Source of the DNA: Bidens hawaiensis
Taxonomy: Eukaryota > Streptophyta > Magnoliopsida > Asterales > Asteraceae
NCBI GenBank assembly: GCA_021521415.1
Contig: JAIQDT010001649.1
Coordinates: 1-64,000, forward strand
Reading direction: 5' to 3'
Length of the DNA stretch: 64,000 bases
Part shown: positions 1 through 11,255 of the stretch, one piece after another
How positions within the stretch are numbered: position 1 is the stretch's first letter
How the letters are laid out: every line of letters starts with the position of its first letter
Program-made: the position numbers and the translations under genes
Notes under the pieces: generated by a model
What the model saw: the letters and a program-made list of their open reading frames with translations, nothing else
Told to the model about the DNA's origin: nothing
Database searches by the model: none

Positions 1-419
1 TGCAACTTCTGTTTCTGAGTGGAACTTCTGCATTCAGGCATTCAACATTTCAGCTGTTAACTAAGGGTCAGTAAAGAAGGGCATTTACAAAGCCGAAGCA
101 GCCCGCATACAACTGAATTATTGACATAGTACATAGCTTTTGTATGTCTGATATAAATTATGATATTGACAGCTGGTATTGTGTAAAAGCAGTATTTTTC
201 GATGAAGCCACAAACAGTATTCTGAATGTAAAATGCCAAGAAATGGTCACTTCAAACGGCTACAACGACCAAATGATTATCCGAGCCCCGATGCTTTCAA
301 CAATAGGCGTACCCAAGCTCATGATGGTTACTCAAAAGCGACCGTAAAATAGGTGAGACCGATAAAGTTTGTCAGGTAAAAAGCGTGTTCCGCCGCAAAG
401 CGCGGTGTACTGATACTAG
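1..419 (+). mobile_element. Helitron 3' end, body extends off the left edge
   Basis: The plus strand ends in CTAG at 416-419 followed by T at 420, with a GC-rich imperfect hairpin (ccgccgcaaagcgcgg, 390-405) ten bases upstream. Hairpin, 10-12 base spacer and CTRR followed by T is the known Helitron 3' terminus. The 5' end is not in the window. A 67-codon open frame at 144-347 lies inside; I do not recognise it, and it could be a captured exon or chance. Confidence 0.5.
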
Positions 420-639
420 TTATGTTAACTTTTCACATGTATTCTTTTCTAATCCAATTGAAAATTTATACTATCTCATATTTCTCACTCACCAGGCCAA
501 CACACATACATGTTTTTTTTATTATTTTAATAGATTTCATCTTTTTGACAAAAATTTTATTATTTTAATGTTATTTTTATCTTTAAATATGTAATTTGTT
601 TAGTTCCATTACTCTACCGAATATAATTGAAATTAAATA

Positions 640-1037
640 AATTCACGTCGACTCGCCACTACAACCCCAAGTTTTACTGACCGAATAAACATTATTATAA
701 ATATGTTTTATCATAGATCGAAATGAACATAACCAAGATCAAATTCGCGCGAACTACCCATATTTTACTGACCGAATAAACATCATTGGATGTTACTTTT
801 TTTTGTATTATATACCGTAACAAACCTAACTAAAATCGATCAAATTCGTGCGAACATACTCAGGTTTTACTTTTGCTGACCGAATAAACATCATTTTAGA
901 TATGTTACCTTTTTTTTGTATCATATACCGTAACAATTAACAAACGTAACCAAAATCGATCGAATTGGCATCGACGCGCCACTGTAATACTCAGGTGTTA
1001 CTGACCGAATAAACGCCATTTTACGTATGTTACATTT
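640..1037. repeat. Degenerate tandem repeat, about 115-bp unit, four copies
   Basis: The words 'ctgaccgaataaac' followed by 'atcatt', a T-rich stretch and 'accgtaac' recur four times, each preceded by a variant of 'aaattcgcgcgaac'. Spacing is roughly 90-130 bases, so the copies have diverged by substitution and indels. No coding potential was seen. The array could be part of an old transposon or a local satellite seed. Confidence 0.6.
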
Positions 1038-1097
1038 TTCTCATAAGCAATATGAGTTTCTTTTGTTTTAGTTTCAGTGCTTTTAAGAACTTCTGGG

Positions 1098-1964
1098 TAT
1101 TGGCGTACTTAGCATGTAACTAGGGGTAGCCTCCGTTACCCCTCAACTTTTCCAAAGTAGCGCAGATATTTCTTTTTTCGGTTGGTTTTCGTATTTCGCT
1201 ACCCCTGAAAAAATATAGCGTTACCCCTTGTTTGTTTAAAGCCAAACCATATTAAAAGGTAAAACCAATTAAAGCCCAACCAAATTTAAAGACCAACCAA
1301 ATTAAAGTCCAAACCAAATAAGACCATCATTCGATGTTCCCCTTGGATACTTGATTTAGCCGGACATTAGCATTAACAAAACAAGTTTCATTCAGCCATT
1401 GTCCACCCCACGCTGCTTCCACCCCACACTGTCCTGACCCCCTGCTGCCCTCCTCTGACCTCCACGTCGCAGCCGAGTAGGCGACTGTCGGGGTTTTCTC
1501 AGTCCATCTTCCACAGTTCGACTTCTACTTTTAGTTTAGGCATTCTTCTACTTTTATCTAAATTTGTAATTGTTAATTTGTTTATATAAATTGTTAATTT
1601 GGATGTGTTTATGGGTAATTTAAATCTTTGAATGACTGATTATGGTTTATTGAATATTTGGATAATGTAAATTGTAATTGGTTAGAAATTTAGGTTTTAT
1701 ATTTTGTTTCTTCTAAAATTAGAGAACTTGGAAGATAAATCGACGAAATCTTATTCGCAATCTTTTTAAAGGAAAATTCCAAGAAAATTATAATATTGGT
1801 CTAACATCAAGTTAAAAAAAAAATATTATATGAAATAAGGTAAAATCGGTTATTGTATGAATACGGTAAACTTTTTTTTTTTCGTATATACATTGTATGA
1901 AATATGGTAAAAAATATTTTTTTTTGAGTATTACCCCTGAGATTTCCGTCTAGATCCGCCACTG
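1098..1964. mobile_element. Non-autonomous hAT-type DNA transposon, 867 bp
   Basis: A perfect 8-bp duplication, cttctggg, flanks the element (1090-1097 and 1965-1972). The ends form imperfect terminal inverted repeats: left TATTGGCGTACTTAG, right (reverse complement) CAGTGGCGGATCTAG. An 8-bp target duplication and CAGTGGCGGA-type ends are typical of plant hAT elements. The interior is AT-rich, with several short 'ccaaccaaattaaag' repeats around 1250-1325 and no transposase frame, so it must be mobilised in trans, if at all. Confidence 0.75.
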
Positions 1965-1972
1965 CTTCTGGG

Positions 1973-2682
1973 CGCTTACTAATTTAATTTTTTTTAGTAT
2001 CGTAAACGAAGCTAAAAGTGTCACTACTGTTTCTATGTTTTGTGAGTTAATTATTTTTTTTATAAATTAGTGTTAGTATCATAACTAACTTAGCCCATAA
2101 CAATCGAGTGCATACCAATGCACCGCCGCACCGCAGCAGGTGCAAAACTAGTTTAAAATAAAATCTAAATACATATAGAGATATATTCAGATTTTTGGGT
2201 CAGCTACTTTTTGCTAGACAGAATATAATTGATTGGGCTCACAATGATTACTTCGATTCTTCGAATATGTTCATCTCACCCAAATCGAACAACTTTACCT
2301 TAACTTTATTTAGTTAAGCTTTACTGTAATCTATGTTCTTCAATACAAAAATAATAATAATAAAAAAATATATATATAAAAATAAACAAAAAAACAAAAT
2401 AAATAGATGATATGATAGCCCAATAAAATTCGAAATCTATACCAATGAAAGCCCTCAAATGTAACAGTGAGAAGTGAAATAAAAATTAAACATAAAAGTT
2501 AGCCAAGAGTGTATTAAGGATGAAACCTTGAAACTAAAACAAACCCAAAGAATGTATTATATAATTTTGTCATTAACTTTCATTATTTGTTTCAATTTTA
2601 TGAAATTGAGTTTCTTCTACATATTACTAGGTTGATGTGATAATTTTTTTTTACTTCAGATTTTAAAATTCTTGGGCCGTTA
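1973..2682. other. AT-rich spacer with no gene seen
   Basis: About 700 bases between the two hAT-type elements. It has long A/T runs (for example near 2345-2400) and no open frame of note. I see nothing supportable as a gene or an RNA. Confidence 0.6.
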
Positions 2683-2690
2683 CTAGTGAC

Positions 2691-3200
2691 ATGGGATGAC
2701 AATTTTTTTCCTTAATATCAATACCCGTACTTGTATCGTACCCATGTTCGTACCGGTTTAGATTATTCGATACGGGTATCGCTACCAAGATTTTAAGTTT
2801 TGGGTATTCGGTACAAATGGATACGGGTATTTCGGTATTTTGTACCCGTTAGAATATGTACAGGTATTTTGGTATGTTGTACCCATTTACATTTGATATT
2901 GGTATTATATTTTGGTTGTGGTGTTAGTAATGTTAGTACCGTACCGGTACCCATACCAATTTAGCCTTGGTACCCGTTGCGTACCCGTACCCAGATCGAT
3001 TTAACTAATTTGTTATTTCGTACCGGCATCAATACCAAGATAATTGAAAATTTGGAAAAAGAAAGAAAAAAACAAAGCGGTACAAAAGCGAATACCGTAC
3101 CGAAATACCCGTACCAATAAGTTCAATACAGGTATCGGTACTCGTTTATACTGATTATCGTAGAGATACTGATACGGGCATTGTACCGATCTCATCCCTA
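2691..3200. mobile_element. hAT (Ac/Ds-like) non-autonomous element with TACCCG-type subterminal repeats
   Basis: The left end ATGGGATGACA and right end (reverse complement) TAGGGATGAGA share GGGATGA, close to the TAGGGATGAAA ends of maize Ac. The flanks ctagtgac (2683-2690) and ctactagc (3201-3208) match at five of eight positions, as expected for an old 8-bp target duplication. The 510-bp interior is packed with variants of TACCCGTACC and GGTACGGGTAT on both strands. Dense short subterminal repeats are where hAT transposases bind. No coding frame is present. Confidence 0.65.
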
Positions 3201-4058
3201 CTACTAGCCGCTACTGAATGCCACCATATCCACTCTTGTTCTAAGTAGTAATCACAAAAGACCTTTGAGGAATTGAGGTGTATAAATGAAGTGTTGGTTC
3301 AGGCCCCAAACTCACACCTTCATTTCATTCAACAAACGAAATAAATATATACAAACTGTGGATACGTGAAGGAGATACATCATTACATCCCATCCCACGT
3401 TTTCATTGATCCACTACACCTTTCCACCCTAGAACTTGCTAACTATACTCCCCTACTAAGACTCGTTCAAATTATAAGATAAACATGACAAAATATCTTA
3501 ACAAACTTCTGACCCATGACCCATATTATCCAACATGAAGAAGTTGCTTTTGTGGGCTGCTACAAGTTTTTATAGGCTTCCAGGTGGGTTAGTTTGTTTA
3601 AAGTTTAAATTTAATGTTTATTGGTGGTTGTTTTAAGGTCAGCTTCTTGTTGGGCCTTGGTGCTCATCAACTTTGTAATTTGTTTATTGAAAATTGTTTG
3701 TCAGGATATTCAAAAATATAATAAAAATTAAAAGATGGTGGTGTCGTTACAAACGTAGAATCCAAGACAGAGTGATTTGTTTTATGTTTAACATTTAAAT
3801 ACTAAAACATATGCATTCCCATGTAATGATTGATGGTTCCTCCAATACTAAGGCTACACGGATAAAGCTAGCATGTTGACTAACTTTACTACCAGACAAT
3901 TAAAGGTTTAAAACACTAAGTAAGGTTAGCAAGGATCTATCTATCTGCATGTTCATCCTTAATTGCCAACAACAACAGTAATAATTAAACTATCTTCTGC
4001 TTCTTCTCTCATACACATTCACACAAGACCAACAAGTGTGCTTAGACTTTAGATTTAC

Positions 4059-4128
<70 letters not shown>
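4059..4128. repeat. (AAT)n microsatellite
   Basis: About 23 AAT/TAA units, interrupted once near 4096-4100. Confidence 0.95.
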
Positions 4129-4129
<1 letters not shown>

Positions 4130-4320
4130 CAGTTCTTAATTAGAGAGCAGATAATTTAAATTTAAGTAGAGATAAGAAGATGTTGAGAAGGAAAGACGTA
4201 CCTCTTGTTTTCCTCGGTGTCTAATGGTTGAAAGCTGATAAGTATGCAGATACAATTCTTGTGTGTATGTCAGCATGTGTATATATATTCAAAGTCTTGG
4301 ACACATGCCTCATGCCTTTA

Positions 4321-4366
<46 letters not shown>

Positions 4367-4370
4367 TTAC
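4321..4370. repeat. (ATT)n microsatellite
   Basis: About 16 TTA units. It is complementary in composition to the AAT array 200 bp upstream, so the two could pair as a long AT-rich stem. Confidence 0.95.
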
Positions 4371-5700
4371 TTCATCTAAATAGACTAAATTAGACTGATT
4401 TCAATACCTTAATTACCTTAAACTTGTGCCTACCACTCTTACAATCGGTTTGGTTTTCGATTTCCTGAGTTACGAATTTTATTAAACAAATACCAAACTG
4501 AACATTTTTCAAATTTGGTTAGAGTTCAGACCTAAAACCCTTATTGAATTCGAGTTTAATTTTCCAAGTTGAACCAACTTATTGAACACATTTATGTAAT
4601 ATTAATTCGGTTTTTGAATCGTTTTTAATTTGGAAAGGTTACGGTTTTCAAGTATGTTATTTTTGACTCAACTAAATATTTATTCTGCATAATACATATT
4701 TATTTTTTTCAATTTAATTATAGCAAATTCTATTGAATTTGGCACATAGTGATCATTTTTTTCTGTTTTATCTTCATTTGGACCACTCCCATTTTGTGGA
4801 GCTTGTTCAGTTCATTACTAAAAATAGTATATTCTTTGCTTGTTTTTCATTATCTAAAAACTAGCTTTTGAACCCGTGTATTACACGGGTTTTGTCAAAT
4901 GATAAAGATAAATAAGGTTTGTTATTTCAGTTGTGCTTCTCAAAATACTTGTGAATTAATTAAATATAGACTTAATGGAAAAAACAAACGGGGTTAACAA
5001 AATGTACTAAAATAGCATGATTTTGGAAACACTAAGTGTTGATTTGCAAGAAATTTAAAAAAAAGGTATTAAAGTTGTGTAGTTGGTTAAACCTTAGGTA
5101 TGAAAATGACACTTAATTAAATAATTAATATAATCCACACTATGTTATAACCCATTTGACAAAATGGTTTTGACCCATGACCAATGAATAGTTAGAATGA
5201 ATGAAATTAGAGATTATGAATTAGGTGAAATATGGGCTTGACACATAAGTTTTAACATTTTCTTTTATTAATATTGTAAGATGGTATAATTTTTTGCTTG
5301 TTTTTCAATATTAAAACTTTTATCCGCTCAAATTGCGTTTAATTTGAAATGACACCATAAATTTGAATTCAAGTCGGAGTCAAATTTACTTAAATAAGAA
5401 TCAAATTTCAAGAGTGCTGATTCGACAGACAATTCCACTATCTTTAAACAACAAAAACACCATCAACAGATAACCACACAAGTAAAACCAAGAATCTTAA
5501 CCCAAAATTAATCAAAGTAGAGTACTTTTTATTCACTAATTCAAATCAAAACAAATTACATACAGGTCTATTAACTTTCCCTCAAATATTGAGAAAATGA
5601 TATAGTTTCATTTTTCTTTTGAGAAACCTTGTGCTCATCAATTTCAATGAACCTCTCTTTCTACATAAACCGTTTTCCAAAAGTTTTGTGTTGTATCTCT

Positions 5701-6076
5701 TTTGGTTGATGCTTTAAGAACGAGTAGTGATAATAATGTTAAGGAAAAAGTTTGTGGGGCAATCGGTCAACTAGTTACAACGAGGCTGAACGAGTTACGA
5801 TTGTTGACATGGTGGGGATTCGGTGTTGATTGGTTTGCTAGAAGATGAGTCGGATGATATTAAAGATAATGCTACTCAAGCACTTTTGTTTTTCGAAGGA
5901 TGGATCCAATGCTGTGTGAGTCGGGTGTGATGAGTCAACTTGTGTTCATGAGGGTGCGGGATAGGATGGTGTAGACACGCACGACTGAGTTAAGATTGGT
6001 TGAATCAGTTAGACAGATGACTGCTGATGAGCTTACTTGGAATCATGTGAAGGAATCTGTGATATCAAATGTGTGA
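5701..6076 (+). pseudogene. Fragment of an armadillo-like repeat gene, frameshifted
   Basis: Plus-strand reading in three shifting frames gives helical repeats: LVDALRTSSDNNVKEKVCGA (from 5702), LIGLLEDESDDIKDNATQAL (around 5827-5886), then a stretch ending in TTELRLVESVRQMTADEL, stopped near 6076. The leucine/alanine spacing resembles armadillo (ARM) repeats. At least two frameshifts and a stop break it. Codon-like base composition stands out from the AT-rich surroundings. It lies between two Helitron 3' ends, in opposite orientation to the Helitron, which fits gene capture. The parent gene is not identified. Confidence 0.4.
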
Positions 6077-6218
6077 TATTTTTTTATTAATCTTCTGCTG
6101 ACAGTAGGGAATCGATCCCTATAAATACAAGAAAAAAGAACGAGGAAACTTAAAAATATTCAAATACAATTTCTAGAAGATAGGGATAAAATAGAAAGAG
6201 ATATGAATCTATTATATA

Positions 6219-7448
6219 CTAGTTTGAGACCAGTGTATTACACGGATAATTGATTAAAATTTTTAAATTTAAATATTAAAAAATATACAATAAACAACAA
6301 AATTATCATATATTGTTAATACAACTACAAATTACATTAAAATGACAAGAATTACAAAAGAGACATTATGCAAATATTTAACAAATAAGAAAAAATTTCC
6401 TTGTACACTAAATTTGTGGTGGTATTGGTCAGATTATCTTGTTTATCAAGAATCAAAATCTTTAAAAGATATTAATAAATATAATCTATGAATCGTTATA
6501 TCTTAGAGTAGTCGAATTGATGTAATTTTAAGTTCATGTAGTGTTCTTTTTTATGGTGGCTGCCTCCGGGTTGTTGAGGTAGTCGTTGGCGGTTGGTTGG
6601 TTTGTTTATAAAAGTTTATCATTCAAAAGAAATTATATATATGCAATCAGGTAATTTAAATATACAAACACAAAGAAAGATAAATAATAAATAAAGATAA
6701 ATATAATAAGTACATAAAGATGTCTTAAAAATGTTACTACATATTCAAATGAGAGTCAACTTCTTAGTATAAAAATACGGATTTTTGTAGGTCGTACTCA
6801 CAAACGAAACAACGTATTCTCTAAAATGATATTAGAAATGATCATAATGTTTTTCCATATTAGTTTACAATCTGATAATTCATTTACTAAAAAGGGACTT
6901 AAAAAGTGAGCATCTTTCAAATTTCAAGAATGTGGTTCAATACAATTACAACTACTAGTCTATTCCTAAAGTCAGGATTCAACATCTTCTTCATTTAATC
7001 AAGATAAATATAAATAATAGTAATATAATCCTGATGTGACAAATAGAAGCCCAAATTCATAAAAAAGAAAGAAGAAGAAAATAATAGTAATGGAATTGAA
7101 CATGCCCCATGCCTTTAAAAGGCTTTCCTTCTTGGCATGTTGCATACATTTTTGTACTGGACTTCAAGACTTGCAGATGATCGTTATATTATTTTTTAAT
7201 TCTTATAGCAGATATAAAAAATTAATTGCAGATATTAACTTTTATTCTTATGCAACTTCAACTTATTTTCAAAAGAAATAAAATATATTAAAGATAACAG
7301 CAAATTGCAAGTTATATTATCTCTTATCCCTAGCCCGTTTTGCAAGCTATACTAAAAAATGACCATTTTACCCGAACCTCCTATAATACTAAAAAGCAAC
7401 CCATTTAAACCCAAGCCACCTAAAAACCCGTTTTATTATATATAGAGA
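6219..7448 (-). mobile_element. Non-autonomous Helitron (inner form), 1230 bp
   Basis: It shares the 7448 start described for the longer form and ends with CTAG at 6222-6219 followed by T (complement of A at 6218). Upstream lies an imperfect hairpin, ccagtgtattacacgg (6230-6245), matching the core of the 4872-4890 palindrome but with a mispaired arm. No Rep/helicase frame is present. A GC-richer patch at 6550-6605 could be captured DNA. Confidence 0.6.
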
Positions 7449-9674
7449 TGTGTAATAACATATGGTTAAATTAGCTAAATCGAATCAACCAAACCCTAAA
7501 TCACACAATACACAATGCAATTAACGAAATGATAGACAATAGATGACACCAAAAAAATTAGTATCTCGTTACGAAAAAAAAAAAAATAGATGCACCTATT
7601 GCCTGTAAACGACGATCTTTTCTATTTTCTTGTCTTCTTGGCTTGTGGCTACACTGTTTCTGTAAACAGATGATGATATAAGATAACATTTTACACATTT
7701 ATTCAACAGTTTAACATCGAAAGTAACATGACACTTTTAAGCTACAATAGTATTACTTTTGTTGTTTCTGATGCAATGCAAGGTTAAGAACTTTACAATA
7801 TAGATATTATAAATTTTACACATTTGGTTCGGTGTATTTGGTTAGTTTGTTGGTTTCATATCGATTCATTTAATAACCAAAACCAAACTTAAGCTAAATT
7901 TTGTTTAGAATTTTATGAATAGTTCAGTTCAATTAACCGAAGGTAAAAAAGAGAAACCGATAATCGATTTTCGGTTAATCGGTTTTCGTTTAATTTCAGT
8001 TGGTGGTTCGATTATTTATTACCCCTAATATTTAAAGTGTATGTATAGTCAAAAATAGTTTTTGTAGTCTCATCAACTTTGAGGTTCCTTTAGAATGTGT
8101 AAAAAAAACTTACCCAAAAAGTCAACCCTCATATAAATTTTAGTTTTGAATAAAAAAAGTCAGCATAGTTAAAAACTTTTCCATTGCTTAATTTCAAAAA
8201 TTGTTGAGTTCACAGTGCATACTTAATGGTGCCAAGAATGATAGCTGACCTAATATGTAAATAAAAGTTGACGTCTAATTAATTTGAGAAAACTTTCTAT
8301 AGCCATTTAATAAACATAAAGCTTTCATAAATGTGTGAACATCAAAAGGACCCAGTTGAAAGAAATCAATGCGTATAATTTAGAAAATTATATAAAAATC
8401 TAAATTTGTAGCGATATTTTAGTATTTAAATTATAATGTGCTAATTACATAATACATATAAACACATAGGTAGGCCCAAAGGAAAAGGGTGTAGATTTGT
8501 CATCAAGTAAAGTTGGGTATATATCATATTTGTATGAAATTAATCCTTTTTATTACTTTATGGCTGATTGAAACTTTCAAATCATGTTATGCATATGCAA
8601 CTCATATTGGAGCCTGCTAACTTTAGTGCAGCTATCATTAGTTGAATAATTATAGCCCAAAAAAGAAAATAATAGTCTTTTGTTAACCACGTTAATAAAA
8701 ATGTATAATTGTGTTGTGCAGGATTTAGGAAAATCTTCAACAATGTCAAGAATAAAACAGGAGATTATACACATCATATAGAAATAGTAACATTATATAG
8801 AAGTCAAAAGGCTATTATTTTCGTAAAGCGATATTTTAGTCTTTAAATCCTAATATGTTAATTACACAATACATTTAAACACATAGGTAGGTAAAAAAGA
8901 AACAAACCTGAATGCTATACCTTTTGAGACACGGATGGTCTAAAGTCGGTTGATCATAAATATTAACACAACCTATAATATCCCATCCGGATTCTGTTAA
9001 AGAATTCACAAAAGACATAAAGCATTCATAAATTAGAAAATTACACAACAATCTATGTGTAAACACCAAATGACACAGTTAAAAGAAATCAATGTGTATA
9101 ATTTAGGAAACTACACAACAATCTAAATATGACCTAAAGCTAATCAACCATCAAAATAATTTCAAATTAATAAAACATGTTAATTGATGGATCTAAAGCA
9201 GAGAATTGTAAAGTTACCTAATAATAAGCAACAATGGAAAACTAGTGACGATTTAGATTTGCATTGGTAAGAAAAGGATTGACTAGAATAAATAATCATA
9301 TTATAAACCATGATGAACGGTCTGAATCGATAGCAGCAGTGGAGATTAACGATAGCAGCGGTGGGGATGAACGGTCTCGTAGGTTTAATCAGATAAGGGA
9401 AAAGGTAGCATTGGGTATCTAGGTCTCGTATATTTAATCAGAGAAGGGAGAAAGCAATGAGTAATCAGGTCTGCAACCTAGGGTTTGTTATTAGGGAGGG
9501 GTGTGTGTTGAATGAAAACAAATGGATCTTGAATAATATATGGATCCGAAAAACATTATTTGAGTGGGTTAATCTGAAATAAATATCATTTACTGAATAT
9601 GGGTTAAGAAAGATAAGGAGTGATGAGAACTTGACATGTGGCAAAAAAGAGTATCCTTTTATTAGAGTAGTAAG
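7449..9674. other. AT-rich spacer with local duplications
   Basis: No supportable gene is present; short open frames here lack coding character. Contents are old duplicated blocks (see 8310-9130) and, near 9300-9480, short repeats of 'gaacggtct', 'agcagcagtgg' and 'tttaatcaga(t/g)aaggga'. Confidence 0.5.
8310..9130. repeat. Diverged local duplication
   Basis: Two blocks occur twice. Block A: 'aagaaatcaatg(c/t)gtataattta' at about 8360 and 9083. Block B: 'cgatattttagt', then 'ttaattacacaatacat' variants and 'aaacacataggtagg' at about 8411-8475 and 8831-8892. The blocks are in the same orientation, and A lies on opposite sides of B in the two sets. Confidence 0.55.
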
Positions 9675-9675
9675 A
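9640..9675 (-). mobile_element. Candidate Helitron 5' terminus
   Basis: Reading the minus strand from 9675 gives TCTTACTACTCTAATAAAAG, preceded by A (complement of T at 9676). TC followed by an AT-rich start after A fits a Helitron 5' end. It cuts the adjacent copia 3' LTR about 25 bases after that LTR's start, as an insertion would. No matching 3' hairpin is certain; the one at 4861 is a possible partner, with 6219-7448 nested. Confidence 0.3.
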
Positions 9676-9689
9676 TATTACTTATATTT

Positions 9690-10637
9690 AAATTCCAATA
9701 CTCCCTCTCAAGTTGGAGTGTGTAAGTTGACAAAACCCAACTTGTGAAGTAGAAAATGAAGTTGCGGACCTCCTAACCCTTTAGTGAAAATATCAACAAT
9801 CTGCATTTTGGACTCTATGGAGAAAGGAGTGATCTCATTACTTTCAACACGCTCATGGACAAAACAAAAGTCCATTTCAAAGTGTTTGATCCGTTCGTGA
9901 AAGACATGATTATTTGCTATGTGCTGAGCAGCTTGATTGTCACCAAAAAAGGCGTAGATCCCTCCACATGAACATCTAACTATTGTAAAAGCCAACACAT
10001 CCATAAGACCTTGCTAGCAGTAGTAGCCATGGAGCGGTATTCCGCTTTAGAGAAAGAACGTGACGACATATTGCTTCTTTGTTTTTCAAGAGACTGGTGC
10101 ACCTCCCAAGAGAAGAATGTATCATGCTCGTGATCGTGATTGTCTCATGAATGGGCAACCAAGCCAATAAGAGTCATTATTGCCATGAGGGTATTGCCTC
10201 CCTCTTTCGGGATAAGTATTACCTGTCCCAAAGTAGCTTTAAGGTAACAGAATACACGATGAGCAACATCTAAATGATTTTGTCTCGGGTCGGCAACAAA
10301 TTGGCTTAAATCATTTACTGCATAAGTGATGTTAGGTCTAGTTTCCTATAGGTAAAGCAAACGACCAATCATATGATGGTACCTATTGCTATCAAACTTT
10401 TAGTTTAGACTCTCCTTTATCAAGTTTCAGATTCGGTTTCATGGGAAAAGTAGATGGCCGACACCCTTCTAAACCACAATCCTTGAGAATGTCTAAGTTA
10501 TATATATATATATATATATATATATAGATTAGTACTAGTCCCTTTGTGGTGCGAGACACCTCAATGCCAAGAAAACATTTATGGTTTCCCATATCTTTAA
10601 TACTAAACCGCCAATCCAATTCATGTTTCAAAACTTA
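9690..10637 (-). pseudogene. Ty1/copia RT (C-terminal part) and RNase H fragment
   Basis: Minus-strand frames in order: RT C-terminal part with FLGIEVSRTTKGLVL and LDILKDCGLEGCRPS (10631-10392), a linker, then RNase H ending DNQAAQHIANNHVFHERIKH and DIFTKGLG (10004-9708). In an intact element this copies and processes the RNA-DNA hybrid. The frame has stops and frameshifts, and a (TA)n tract has replaced a short loop of RT. Just past the stop is a purine run, AACTTGAGAGGGAG (minus strand), the polypurine tract, followed by a few bases of 3' LTR. The 5' part of pol is missing. Confidence 0.85.
10499..10526. repeat. (TA)n microsatellite inside the RT fragment
   Basis: Fourteen TA units that translate as alternating Ile-Tyr in the decayed RT frame, at a position where related RTs have a variable loop. 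Confidence 0.95.
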
Positions 10638-10649
10638 GATTTTTCATTA

Positions 10650-11224
10650 CTATTTCCAAGGACATCTTTCACTTCTTTTGTGTCGACGGTAGCTTTGACA
10701 ACATATGCTAGGTAGGCATTACACCCTCGTCTTAACAAACCCTCGGCTTTTATCATCGAAATGACGTTAAGCACTGAGCTTTATTTCTCACCATAAACCG
10801 TCACTATACAGCCATCCAAAGACTTCAATCTTATCAACTTACTCTCACACACTATCTGACCTTCAAACTCATACATCCAATCCATACTCAAATCCACATC
10901 GAAAACCCTCCTAAGGTCGTGACATAAAGAGTAACAGGGAACTCACGTCCCTCTAGTTCTATCTTACAATTTTTAACCACGCTCATAATTTTAACGGGAG
11001 CATCGCTAGCGGTCTCTATTGTAAAATTTTTTGAAATGAGACTACTTTTCATTAGTTCTGTCTTACAAAAAGATGAAGCTACAAAACTTGTATTTTCTCC
11101 AAATCAAAAACAACACATAAGCATAAGTACCATTAACCAGAAACATACCTGTTACAACTTTGGGTAACTTCTTGGCCTGCTCCTGGTTAAGCATATAAGC
11201 TCAGGTTTCAATACATGGTTTCTT

Positions 11225-11255
<31 letters not shown>

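Larger units (their letters stand above)
3209..4860. other. AT-rich spacer containing two trinucleotide microsatellites
   Basis: No open frame, RNA gene or recognisable transposon end was found here apart from the two microsatellites listed separately. A promoter-like stretch could be hidden, but nothing in the sequence supports one. Confidence 0.5.
4861..7448 (-). mobile_element. Minus-strand Helitron, possible read-through form carrying a gene fragment
   Basis: On the minus strand the element would start at 7448 with TCTCTATATATAATAAAAC, preceded by A (7449), and end with CTAG (4864-4861) followed by T. A perfect palindrome with 9-bp arms (4872-4890) lies just upstream of the CTAG. TC start, hairpin, CTAG and insertion between A and T are Helitron hallmarks. 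A weaker copy of the same 3' end lies at 6219, so the segment 4861-6218 may have been gained by reading through that inner terminator. Alternatively, the 4861 end belongs to a separate, older copy. Confidence 0.45.

Noticed and set aside
144..347. 67-codon plus-strand ORF near the left edge
   Set aside because: No recognisable domain; it lies in a Helitron end. Noted in that entry but not called a gene.
7090..7281. 63-codon ORF inside the Helitron
   Set aside because: AT-rich, no domain, no homologous word elsewhere; expected by chance.
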